Positions 11,569 to 20,808 of a stretch of 64,000 nt of DNA are shown one piece after another. Source of the stretch: Nannochloris sp. 'desiccata' (lineage: Eukaryota; Chlorophyta; Trebouxiophyceae; Chlorellales; Chlorellaceae); NCBI GenBank assembly GCA_019044685.2, contig JAGTXX020000012.1, positions 1,566,599 to 1,630,598 on the forward strand. The letters run 5' to 3'. A program made the position numbers and the translations under genes. Below the pieces are notes generated by a model. It did not search any database. It was not told where the DNA came from and worked only from the letters and a program-made list of their open reading frames with translations. Positions within the stretch are counted from its first letter, which is position 1. Every line of letters begins with the position of its first letter.

Positions 11569-12516
11569 TTACATAATTTTATGCACTTTATCAGTTTCTA
11601 AATGTCTTTTGTCCCGACTTAGTACAGCATCAGCGTCGTTCCACCAAGTGTTGAGAAAATTTTCAGCAATGATTCTAAACCAAGGGGACCATAATAACCC
11701 GCTCTTAGGATCCATCATTTGTTTTAGTTCTTCTTGCGTTACGTAGCGCGTATCCATTACCTCTTCTGGGTTTGGATCTAACGGCAAAGTAGCTGCAGTG
11801 GTAATGCTATCACCATTTTCCGTGTCGGTTATTTTTGCTCTTAAAAATAAAATGTAATCCACTTCATGCTCCCCCCATTCACCATCAGATCCATCCCGTG
11901 CACAATAATGCAACCTAGTCAAGAAATGGAAGTTTTCCAATGGAACAAACTCAGGTCTGATACCTAGTTCATGGAATAACTTTCGAATTGCTGCTCGTTT
12001 TACACCAGGCACCTCGCCAGATGCAACATCTTGGGGGGTGTCGACTTCACTTGGTTGGTACCCATACAACGGGTGGCTACAGCAGGTGTTTGTCCATACA
12101 CTAGGGAACGTTATTTTAGAAGCAGCACGTTGTTGCAAAAGTAAACGATTTTGAGAATCGAATAAAAAGACAGAAAAGGCTCGGTGAAGAATGCCGCTGG
12201 GTTGATCATTGTTGAAGCGATGTGCGTCGTATTTGCTCCCATGGCCAACAATATTGTCGTTAGCATCAACAAGGATGCACTCGTCTTTGTGCATGAAGTC
12301 TTCCTGGGTGAGACCAGCGCCGTCCCAAGTGGTCATCGTGCGGGGAGTGTTTAAAATGTTGATATGATCAAATGGTTGGCAATGGGAAATATTCGAGATT
12401 GCGGTTGGTGGGGAGGTAAAGCGGTGCAATGAGTTCCAGGAAAACGTGCGAAACGAAATGAATTGGCAGTGCAAAGCAAGCAAGAAGGGACGTTGGCTAA
12501 ATGCAATACTAGGCAT
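11569..12516 (-). CDS. IDI: Isopentenyl-diphosphate delta-isomerase, type I
   Basis: 315 aa. Interconverts IPP and DMAPP, the C5 units for carotenoids, chlorophyll phytol, quinones and sterols. The Nudix-like type I signature is complete: the catalytic Cys lies in WTNTCCSHP (Cys146), and the catalytic and metal-binding glutamates in WGEHEVDYIL (Glu216/Glu218). FHELGI and the C-terminal FLNTWW also match. The first ~60 residues are rich in Ser, Arg and Phe with few acids and precede the conserved core beginning WDGAGLTQEDFM, so they look like an organelle transit peptide, probably plastid because green algae make isoprenoids by the plastid MEP route. An ATG further upstream (about 12704) is in another frame. 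Confidence 0.95.
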   Translation of the reverse strand: MPSIAFSQRPFLLALHCQFISFRTFSWNSLHRFTSPPTAISNISHCQPFDHINILNTPRTMTTWDGAGLTQEDFMHKDECILVDANDNIVGHGSKYDAHRFNNDQPSGILHRAFSVFLFDSQNRLLLQQRAASKITFPSVWTNTCCSHPLYGYQPSEVDTPQDVASGEVPGVKRAAIRKLFHELGIRPEFVPLENFHFLTRLHYCARDGSDGEWGEHEVDYILFLRAKITDTENGDSITTAATLPLDPNPEEVMDTRYVTQEELKQMMDPKSGLLWSPWFRIIAENFLNTWWNDADAVLSRDKRHLETDKVHKIM

Positions 12517-13079
12517 GGGTATTTAGGATCAAATACGCGTGCAGGTGCAAGTTTAGGGCATCTATTTGGCACAAATTGATATAGATAATGGCAACTAAGC
12601 CTGAATGGGGTACGCTTAAAGTTTGAAAATGAGGAAACCCTGAAAGCCACGCTGAGCATCCTGCGGCAAAGTAATGTCGAACTCACATGTTTTAAGCATA
12701 ACAATTTCAGCTAAACGTCTCATTTAATCTAAGAATAACATCACGCGCTTTCAAAATGCTGAGATCAAAGCACACAAAATGCCGCAAGATTCAAGAATCG
12801 GAAATCCCGGTTGCAGTAACTTCAGTATGCAGGTTTACTCTTTATATCTAAAAGCTGGACCCTTTCGTAACCGCCAGTAGACTGAACGCTGCTCTGCCCC
12901 CTGATGTAGAGAATGAAACTATGTGCCTGAAAATGTAGTGTGATCGACGTTAATCTTGCTTCCTCACCTTGATTCATATTCTAAGGATCATGCGCTGCGT
13001 GAAACCGTTGCAGCTCTCTCCTTCATGGCAGTAGCTCCTCCTCGAGCGACAACGGCAGAGGTGGCTACGCCTCACTTTG
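12517..13079. other. Upstream region of IDI and start of the decayed F-box/LRR region
   Basis: About 560 bp. An out-of-frame upstream ATG frame of 117 codons (12351-12704, minus strand) overlaps the IDI start but shows no domain. The part nearest 13080 may be more decayed sequence of the adjoining pseudogene. No other feature seen. Confidence 0.3.
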
Positions 13080-13639
13080 AACGTGACATCTCCAATATGT
13101 CACTGTTCCGGTTTCGGTTAGAGTTGACTTAAACGAAGTGCGTTTGATAAATTTTAACATTCCATTTCTGCCACGTTCTGTGCGTGATTTAACAATTGGG
13201 TTTGTACGGGAGTGCGCTGGTGGCGCTGTTTCAATGTCAACATTTCCGGAGTTACCAGAACGGTTGTGTCAGGACAAGTTGTGAGTAATAGCTGAGCGCG
13301 TAGGTTGTGCTGGATGAGCTATGAGATTGTTGTACTCATAATAAAACCGATGCAAATTTTGTAGTAGACGTCCTTTCTCGGACCACAAGGGGATCACTGC
13401 ATATAAAAGGGCATATCGTGAAAAACAGTTCTTGGAACCGCCAGGTGTCGGCGCCTGAGGTGCAGTTCTGGTAAAAAGAGCGAATGGGGCAATTATCTTG
13501 AGTCTAATGTCAGGTCGAAATAGAGGGGATCTGCTTGTATAAATAGCAGAATCAATCCTGGAGGTGAGTTCCAATTGCAGGTCAAAAACAGGAATGTACA
13601 TAGCCGTCGGGGGTGTGGAGGAGCAATAAAATTCAACAA
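13080..13639 (+). pseudogene. Decayed paralogue of the adjacent F-box/LRR gene
   Basis: Plus-strand translation of about 13105-13282 gives LPRSVRDLTIGFV and FPELPERL, which match LPLSVRNITLGYV and VPELPENI in the intact gene at 13807-15198, in the same order. Just upstream, another frame reads NMSLFRFRLEL, resembling the preceding LRR segment, so a frameshift separates them. The region ends with GGVEEQ-stop (about 13622-13639), like VVVEEQ-stop of the intact gene. The middle (13285-13560) has stops and is hard to align. This is an old tandem duplicate that has lost its reading frame. Confidence 0.7.
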
Positions 13640-13806
13640 CTCTGTCTATGATTATTTGTATAACTCTTTTGTAATTAATGTGATGCACATCAACTGCAAT
13701 ATGATAGTTTTAGTCAACGATTCAAGGGTATTTATTACTGCAGATTAAATAAAATAGATCAGTTTAAATTGGGCGGACTAAATTATAAAGCTGCGATTTG
13801 CATCCG

Positions 13807-15198
13807 ATGGAACCTCAATTTGCTTCATTAAAGTTAGGAGAGGAACCTAATGAAGTAATGCCCGTGAGTTCTCAGGGTTTTTGATAATATTAAAGATTCA
13901 AAATTCAAAGATTCAAACCATGCTTTTTAATCTGCCTGTAGGACTGGGCTTCGCTACCTGACGATGTGCTCCACAGAACTTACCAAAAGCTCTTTGAAGC
14001 TGATGCAGACTCGCCGTGGCCATTGACTAAGGCTGTTAGTCAAGTCCAGACACTCCGCCTTGTGGCCAAGAACTGGGCACAAGTCTTGGCAAATAGGCCA
14101 CCGGCTCTTCAGCTGAAAATAGAAAACATAGATGAATACTGCCATGCAGAATGGGTTACTGCATTTCCCGTTAAAACCCTGCATATGCATCTGGTTGTGC
14201 CCCCTTCGCATGAAACTTCCTTGTCTGACGTTGATCAGGACGAAGAACATCTACTCACTAGATCCGTTCTTATGACTGACTGTATACATGGTAGTGTTGA
14301 AGGGTTGTGTTTTGGCAAAATGGTTGATCTTAAATCTCTCACTATAGAATGCCAAGGCTATTCATGGGGGAATGGTGCTGGTATCTTCAATGCGGATCCA
14401 CTTCAAAAGTTGGAACACCTTAGTCACCTTAAACTCACAGGATTTCTGGGATTTGAATTGAGGAATTTGCCACTTTCTGTGCGAAATATTACTTTAGGGT
14501 ATGTGGAACTTGAGGGCGATTCGAATGAACCTGATGCTAACGAGATTCAATTTTCATTGGTTCCGGAATTACCAGAAAATATCAACCTTGATAGGTTAAG
14601 ATTAACTTCCTATAATGCTATAGGGGTTGCAAACCTCGACGCACTGTGGGATTGCTGTAGATATATTGAGATAGATGCAGGGTTTTGCTTGCTAGGCGTA
14701 CCTGTCTCGGATCCAGAGGTGATCAATGCGTTCGAAAGGCCGTACCGAGAGGGAAGGTATGTGCCTCCCCACATTTTGGCAGACCCGGAGGCTCAAGAGG
14801 CATCTTCAAAGGCAGCAGACAAGACTATGGAGTACCTACTGAGCGGTATAGCAAGCAGTTCAAAGCTAGAAGTTTTGAGTTTTAGTAGACAGTGTGCCGA
14901 GTCGGTGCATTTGGTACCAGGAAGGGCAGGAAACTTAAGATCTTCTGTTGAATTTCTACATTCAGTGGTCAAGCATAAGATACAATATTTGCCTGGAGTG
15001 TGTGGTCGGGAATTGCTAGATCGGTTCCATATTATGCAAGGGAGAGGAACCTTGCCTGGGTCGGCAATAAAACTCGATGTCCACGAGGAAGACCATGGAT
15101 TCAATGATGGAGAATCCTATTCTAATAAATGGGATTTTCGGGTGGTGGTTGAGGAAAGGATGTCTCCAGGTAGAAGGGTGGTTGTGGAGGAACAATAA
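13807..15198 (+). CDS. F-box protein with leucine-rich-repeat-like region
   Basis: Two exons, 13807-13863 and 13942-15198 (GTGAGT...CTGTAG intron, phase 0), 437 aa. Exon 1 encodes MEPQFASLKLGEEPN. Exon 2 opens with an F-box-like stretch (DWASLPDDVLHRTYQKLF ... LRLVAKNWAQVL), whose first conserved residues would be lost without the spliced start. LRR-like segments follow (VDLKSLTIE, LEHLSHLKLTGF, NITLGYVELEG, LDRLRLTSY). F-box proteins link substrates to SKP1-CUL1 ubiquitin ligases; the LRR part would bind the substrate, which is unknown. The C-terminal ~150 residues carry no recognised domain. A decayed relative lies immediately upstream, so this is probably one of a family that expands and decays locally. 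Confidence 0.7.
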
Positions 15199-15406
15199 AG
15201 CGAATTATGGGGAAAGTAAGGGAGGAGGAGCCAGGGCGCCACAAGGACGACCTCCAACCAAGATGATAATGAATTAAGAGTAGAAGCATTCATCCAAAGG
15301 GCTCGTTTTTGAAATTGCTGTAACTCTGCTTTATAATTTAAGTTGTGTTGTTAGCATAAATAGCTCTCGTTCACTGGCGTGTGCAAAGATATTTGATTGA
15401 TTGACA

Positions 15407-16528
15407 ATGCAAGCTTTTCTACCAACTTCTGCTGGAGTGCGCCATGGATCTGGAGTTTCTAGTAGAAATATAGCATCCTCTCTGCCACAGCGTAACCTTA
15501 GGACAGTGCAGAGTAGGACTCGCCTTGTGATCAGTGCAGCTGGTGGCCATGGTGGTCCTCCTGTCCCCAAAGGCACACCTAAGAGTAAGTAGAATTGTTT
15601 TTTGTGGTAGATATAGAGTGTTGATACGATGCGCAAAGCCCATGCCTGCGTTTTTGCGATTATTTGTTGTCTCCGACACGATCTTCCCCCGTCCTTACGC
15701 CCCACCGCCGCTAAAACTACTAGCTTCTAACCCCTCTAAATTTCTCACTTCTGCAGCTTTCTTGGAAGAGCTTCGTGCTTATGCCATGGCTCTTCATACC
15801 AGAGAACAAGCTCCCAGGGAAGGCAAAGCTCCCTCTCAAAAGCCACAACAAGCTGTATGTTGAATTTCTTTTATTCAAAGGCCACCCGCAACCCTTGTTT
15901 CATGCATGAAGCATATGTTCATTTCTAAACTTGATCTAACTAAAACATTTAATTGTTATATGATTTATTTTTGCAGTGGGCTCCTACAAAAGAGGGTTAT
16001 CTTAGATTTTTGATTGAATCTAAAGCTGTCTATGAAGCGTTCGAAGACATTATGGCCAATGACCCCAATACAACATACCGAGCATTTGTAAACACTGGAT
16101 TGGAGCGTACTGCCGCTCTTGAAAAAGACATTGCTTACATGGTCAAGACGTGGAATCTTAAAGCAGATCCTCCTGCACCAGGTGGCCCTGGATCGGCGTA
16201 TGCTGGCTTTCTTCGTAATTTAGCCTCTCGATCTCCGACTGCATTTTTATGCCACTACTATAATTTCTATTTTGCCCATACTGCCGGTGGTCGTATGATT
16301 GGTGCTCAGGTATCTAAAATGGCATTAGATAACTGGATGGGTGATTTCTATAAATGGGATGGTGAGGTCTCTCAATTGGTTGAAGGGGTGAGAGGAAAGA
16401 TTAACGAGGTCACCGATACATGGAGCAGAGAAGATAAAGATTCTTGTTTAAGAGAGACTGCGAGGACGTTTAAATATAGCGGAGGGTTGTTGGCTGAGTT
16501 GGCTGGTGGTAAGCGAGGTGCCCATTAG
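15407..16528 (+). CDS. HMOX1: Plastid heme oxygenase (HO1/HY1 type)
   Basis: Three exons, 15407-15584, 15757-15854 and 15977-16528, 275 aa. Opens heme to biliverdin IXalpha with ferredoxin as reductant, the first step to bilins and the phytochrome or bilin-signalling chromophore. The first ~50 residues (Arg/Ser-rich, ending near LVISAAGG) look like a chloroplast transit peptide. The proximal heme-ligand His is His73 in MALHTREQA. WxPTKEGYLRFLIESK, NTGLERTAALEKD, FLCHYYNFYFAHTAGGRMIG and FYKWDGEVSQL match plant HO1 closely. It ends in FKYSGGLL with no C-terminal membrane anchor, as expected for soluble plastid enzymes. All three exons are needed to recover the family. Confidence 0.95.
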
Positions 16529-16830
16529 TAAGCTGGATGCTAGTTGTTGTAGTTGTTCTACCTCTTATCCACAAGTCACTGTGGCGGTGGGGTAGAAAAA
16601 TGTTTTGAACATTTCATTTGCTCGCCTCTGCATTTCCATGTTTACTTCTTTATTTCTGAAATTCAATTTAATACTTTGGAATATCCATGAAACATTTCCC
16701 AGTCTCTAGAACATAAAAATTAAAATGAAAACGAGACCCCTTCGATCTGGTTTACTCTCCGAGTTAATGAAGCGTTTAATAATCTTCTATAATTGATTCC
16801 CTCACCTGCGATCTAAAGAATATCAACACA
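16529..16830. other. Intergenic region
   Basis: About 300 bp holding the heme oxygenase 3' UTR and the promoter of the next gene. Nothing else seen. Confidence 0.3.
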
Positions 16831-18533
16831 ATGGAGGCTCGGATGGCAGCGATGGTCGATAATCTGACCAGCGACCGCGCAGATCGCTTCGAACAGGCGA
16901 GTAGAATTATTTCAATTACTCCTCACACAAACATCGTTACTTTCGTGTTGAATACCGGAAAGTTTGGTTTGCAATAAGACACAGCTTATGTATTTATACA
17001 CATAACTTTGCAGGGCTGCCGTGAAGCTGCTGCTATGATCGACATGCTCCAAGGTTCGTTATCATTCCCCGCCAGTAGTGGCAGTAGCCAGAAGGTGACT
17101 GCAACTCTACTTGTCAGTGCTAGCAGAATCTTGGAAGAGAGCCTTAAATATCCTAACGATGTAGCGAGGCACCACACCCTTCGATCTTTGGCTGCAGCCT
17201 TGGCTGAGGCACTTGTCCCAGGAAATCAAAGTAAAGGCGGGGGCACCGGAGATACTTCACAAAGAACAGCGCTGAGCGAGCAGGAACAGAAACGCAGCGA
17301 GATGGAGAAAATCATTAACTCAAATCTATCTAATGATGTTTTAGACTGGGGTGCTGCGGCATTACTATCTCAAAATGTTCTTTTAGCGACCGCCAACAAC
17401 AATGCAATACGTCTGCCATCGTTGTATCTTTTACAAGCAAACAATCTTGATAATCAGAGCTTCAACACGCTAAATTCATTGCTACAATTATCAATACACG
17501 TTCCATCATTAGACTCCATTAGTGGTGCACCTAGTACGCTCTTAAGAAGAGCTCAGCAAGTACCACTGCCATCTTTCAGCACCTGTTCAACAGCTGGTGA
17601 TAAGCATTCTCAAGAAGCATGGACCGCGTACTTGACAATACATCCGCAGGTAAAGAAGCAAAAATAGCTTTAATTTAGCTTTATTACAGTATCATATCTT
17701 TTGTCTTCTGAAATCAATGTACGGCTGACTTTATTTTCTTTTAAAATTCTTTTCAGGCGCTGCAGGAGCTTCTTGCTGGTGTGCTTTCTCATGCTACAAC
17801 AACTACTAGGAAAACAACATCAAGCTCTATCAAAGCATCAGTACATTCAAAACCTGAATGGAAATCTGGTATTGAGGCAATTGCTGCTTCTCCTGCTCTT
17901 CATATAGCAGCACGGAGTATCTTCCGTGCTTGGTTTGCTACCAGCGGCAATATGCACGCCTGGTTGTTGCATTGGCATGTATTTAAATTATCTAGTGGCA
18001 GTGATAATCATATGAAATTGCCTTATTACCTATACCCTGGAGAATTGAGAAACACGGCTGAATGTGTCTTTGAAGCTGGTCTCTCTCTAGAGGCCAGCAT
18101 GAACAGTGCTGTCAAGGAAGAAAAAGAGCGATTAACAATAGCAGCACTGGGAGCAGGATTGCAAAGCATCCGTAGACATGCAATGGATGATGAGATGTTT
18201 TCATTATTGTTAGATGGATTTGAGCTTACAAAAGCGGCTTTAGAGCAGCTTTTATGGACACAAGAAGGAGACAGAAAAGATGACCAAGGTGGCAATACAG
18301 AAATGGTCTACAGCACTATTTTAGAAAAGAAAGAGCCTTATTTTAGATCGCCTGTTCCTCGCAACGCTGCAGAATGGCTTGCATTGGTTATGTGGCCATT
18401 TAATACTACTCAGCAACGTTTGATGTGCGATGCAGTAGTACAGAATAATAGCAGCACTGCAGACGTGGTAGAGGAAGTGCATCAAAGTATTTCTATTTTA
18501 CAGAGCATCTGGTGTCCAATACTACTAAATTGA
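16831..18533 (+). CDS. Conserved-looking protein of unknown function (492 aa)
   Basis: I do not recognise the family. Three exons, 16831-16896, 17014-17649 and 17757-18533. Exon 1 encodes MEARMAAMVDNLTSDRADRFEQ. Its only in-phase join to exon 2 (GCREAAAMIDMLQG) uses a GC-AG intron (GCGAGT donor at 16897); the nearby GT donor would give an immediate stop. The second intron is GTAAAG...TTTCAG. The protein is mostly helical, with a conspicuous aromatic stretch (ARSIFRAWFATSGNMHAWLLHWHVFKL, split here as RSIFRAWFATSG and NMHAWLLHWHVF) near residues 280-310. No transmembrane segment, signal peptide or catalytic motif is evident. Probably a soluble helical-repeat protein; its role is unknown. Confidence 0.7.
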
Positions 18534-18676
18534 GTACTATAACTGTAAACGAAGTAATAGGAACGTGGGTAGATAGAGTAGATACTAAATATAAGGGTTG
18601 TGAGTATTGTCGAAGAAAAGAACTTGGCCAGTGACGACATCAAACGTAGTTCTTAGTATTCTATTACTATTGATTT

Positions 18677-19134
18677 TCAGGGGGGCCCTTGAGCAGCTGG
18701 TGCGATTACCACTGGTGCTATTACTGCTGGTGCTATGGATGGCATCGCTTCAGCTTGTTTAAATTCCCAAGGTCTTCTACAAAAAGGGCATTTCTGTTCA
18801 GGCTGGGACGACAACCATTTATTAATACACTGAATATGAAAGGCATGAGAACAGACACCCCATACTACTGGAGCATCATCACCTGGAAAATTGGCTTCAG
18901 GGGGATTTCCGTCGAAAGGGGCCCGGCAAATACCGCACATGTCGTCGCCTGTAGAGAAAAATAATGAACAAAGTTTAGAAGGTTGGCGTCGAGGGGAAGC
19001 AAGCGACCAAGGAGAACCAAATATTGCTTCCAGGAAGCAGAGAAGAATGCGAAATATAGCCTATTGATCTGACCTGCATTCCATGTCCAGTTGGCTACGC
19101 CATGCCAATGGTTTATTGTTACTTTGAAGCCCAT
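18677..19134 (-). CDS. APC11: Anaphase-promoting complex RING subunit APC11
   Basis: Two exons, 19074-19134 and 18677-18948 (GTCAGA...CTACAG intron), 110 aa. Exon 1 encodes MGFKVTINHWHGVANWTWNA, the family's beta-strand that packs on the cullin-like APC2. Exon 2 carries the RING-H2: CGIC, PGDDAPVVWG, CSHAFHIQCINKW and CPFCRRPWEFK, with all zinc ligands present. The subunit recruits E2 enzymes to the APC/C for cyclin and securin ubiquitination. The family is usually about 85 aa; this one has an extra ~25-residue Ala/Pro/Ile tail (AVIAPVVIAPAAQGPP) after the RING. The ATG at 19134 is chosen because the exon-1 motif starts right after it. Confidence 0.94.
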
Positions 19135-19486
19135 GGCTTTGATAGTTTTCAGATCATCATTTTGATGGCAATCAAATCTTTGATCAGGGCTGGTGGGCAC
19201 TCTCGAAAATTGTAGTAGCTTCTATTGATTTCAAAATTAAAAATAAATGCAAACAACATCTGAGATATAGAGCTGGAACCAAGTTCTATTAAATGGTGCT
19301 GCGAAAACTTCACTTCGAATGTTCTCCTTCAGCTCGTAAGAACTCATTGTAATAAGTTTTCAATATCCGTTGAAATCTGTATTTCGATACCCAGTTGCCC
19401 TTGCTATCCAACATCGAATTTGTCTTGATCAATTCTTGCATCTTTACTTTTTTAAACCTGCTTGGCAATAACGCATTAAGCTTCCG
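19135..19486. promoter_or_regulatory. Divergent promoter region between APC11 and SKI8
   Basis: About 350 AT-rich bases between genes transcribed away from each other. No reading frame or repeat seen and no named motif. Confidence 0.4.
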
Positions 19487-20425
19487 ATGCGTCTTTCACT
19501 TTTACAAAAGCTTGATAATGCCCATGAAGATTCGGTTTGGACTGTTCAATGGGGCGCAGGCTCTAATTGCTTAGTTACCGGCTCGGTGGATGAGACTGCA
19601 AAAATTTGGGCACAAGAAGAAGACACCCTGGTTCAACAGCACGTCTTTACTGATATTTCTCTCGGAGCTGTTAGCGTTGCTGTTGATTCTACAGGCAGTG
19701 CTGGTGCTATTTGCAGTTTAGATAGCAATATTCTTTTATGGAACATGGCTGACAACACCTTTCTTGCCCACGCAAAACAAAACCCTTCAGAAGCTTGGGG
19801 AATCGCTTTCATGCCACGTGCATCGCCTGATGAACCATTGGTTTTAGCTATTGCTGGTGGCAGTTCGAATAAAGTGCGTTTATGGGACGTGACGACATCT
19901 GAAGAGATTCTCTCGGCAGATATGCCCCCCAACGAGTCAAAAAGTAAAAAAGACAGATTTGTGCTGTGTATTGCAGTAGCACCAGATGGTAGTAAATTCG
20001 CAGCAGGTGCTATGGATGGTGCTGTAGCTGTCTTTGATGCTAAAAGTGGACACGTTCTCCACCAATTAACAGGGCATTTCAAACCTGTTCGAGGAATTTC
20101 TTTTACCCCCGACAGCAAGCATGTATTAACAGCCTGTGATGATTGCCACGTGAATATGTATGATGTACAAGGCGGGACACTTGTTGATTCTTTCTCTGGG
20201 CATGAAAATTGGGTTGTTTCTGTTGCAGTACATCCAGATGGTACTGCCTTTGTGACTGGTGGTGCTGACGGGAAAGTTAAATTGTGGGACATGGCGACAA
20301 AGACTTGTGTACAAACATTGAATGAACACGTAGATCAAGTCTGGGGGGTTGCGTGGAGAGCAGATGGAAGCAGAGTAGCGAGTGTTTCTGATGATCGCAG
20401 TGTCTGTATCTTCGATTTTGCTTAA
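19487..20425 (+). CDS. SKI8: WD40 protein SKI8/WDR61/VIP3
   Basis: 312 aa, no intron. A seven-bladed WD40 propeller filling the whole protein. Blades include AHEDSVWTVQW...KIWA near the N-terminus, SNKVRLWDV, GHFKPVRGISFTPDSKHVLT, GHENWVVSVAVHPDG...VKLWDM and HVDQVWGVAWRADGSRV. The near-absence of extensions and the DQVWGV and SGH.WV signatures match WDR61/SKI8. Family members serve both the cytoplasmic SKI RNA-decay complex and the nuclear PAF1 transcription-elongation complex, known as VIP3 in plants. Length is typical (about 300-320). Confidence 0.88.
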   Translation: MRLSLLQKLDNAHEDSVWTVQWGAGSNCLVTGSVDETAKIWAQEEDTLVQQHVFTDISLGAVSVAVDSTGSAGAICSLDSNILLWNMADNTFLAHAKQNPSEAWGIAFMPRASPDEPLVLAIAGGSSNKVRLWDVTTSEEILSADMPPNESKSKKDRFVLCIAVAPDGSKFAAGAMDGAVAVFDAKSGHVLHQLTGHFKPVRGISFTPDSKHVLTACDDCHVNMYDVQGGTLVDSFSGHENWVVSVAVHPDGTAFVTGGADGKVKLWDMATKTCVQTLNEHVDQVWGVAWRADGSRVASVSDDRSVCIFDFA

Positions 20426-20808
20426 GAGATTAGTTATGACGTAAAACTGGTGTTGAAAACTTGATTGTAAATTTTTACATTGCATTTTTAAGGACATATG
20501 AATGAAGAGATATTCGATTGAATTTCTAGGATATCGGTTAGTTTGCTTAAAAAATAGCAGCAGTAGGAAAAAGGGAAAATAGGTGCCAGAAGATAATGCA
20601 AGGGACAAAACAGTAAGTAAAAATTTATTCTTGATTGGAAACAATTTGTTGAATTGCAGAAAAAGGGATTAGATTGTAGCCGTAATGGAAACGCAGTTTA
20701 GAATTTTCGCTCAAAGTAACACTAGTAATCGTTTAGCTTGTTGGTTAAAAAAAAATGTACGTTTTTAAAAACTGAGGCGTTGAAGGTGTTTCTCCTTTTC
20801 TTTCTCTT
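20426..20808. other. Convergent 3' region between SKI8 and arginine decarboxylase
   Basis: About 380 AT-rich bases between two gene ends. Only 3' UTR and polyadenylation sequence expected; no gene seen. Confidence 0.35.

Noticed and set aside
12351..12704. 117-codon minus-strand frame over the IDI start
   Set aside because: Out of frame with IDI, no domain, Ser/Phe-rich composition from the transit-peptide region; at most an upstream ORF.
13269..13688. 139-codon minus-strand frame
   Set aside because: Overlaps the plus-strand F-box/LRR relic, which has homology; the minus frame has none.
19633..20292. 219-codon antisense frame over SKI8
   Set aside because: Mirrors the WD40 coding sequence and has no recognisable motif.
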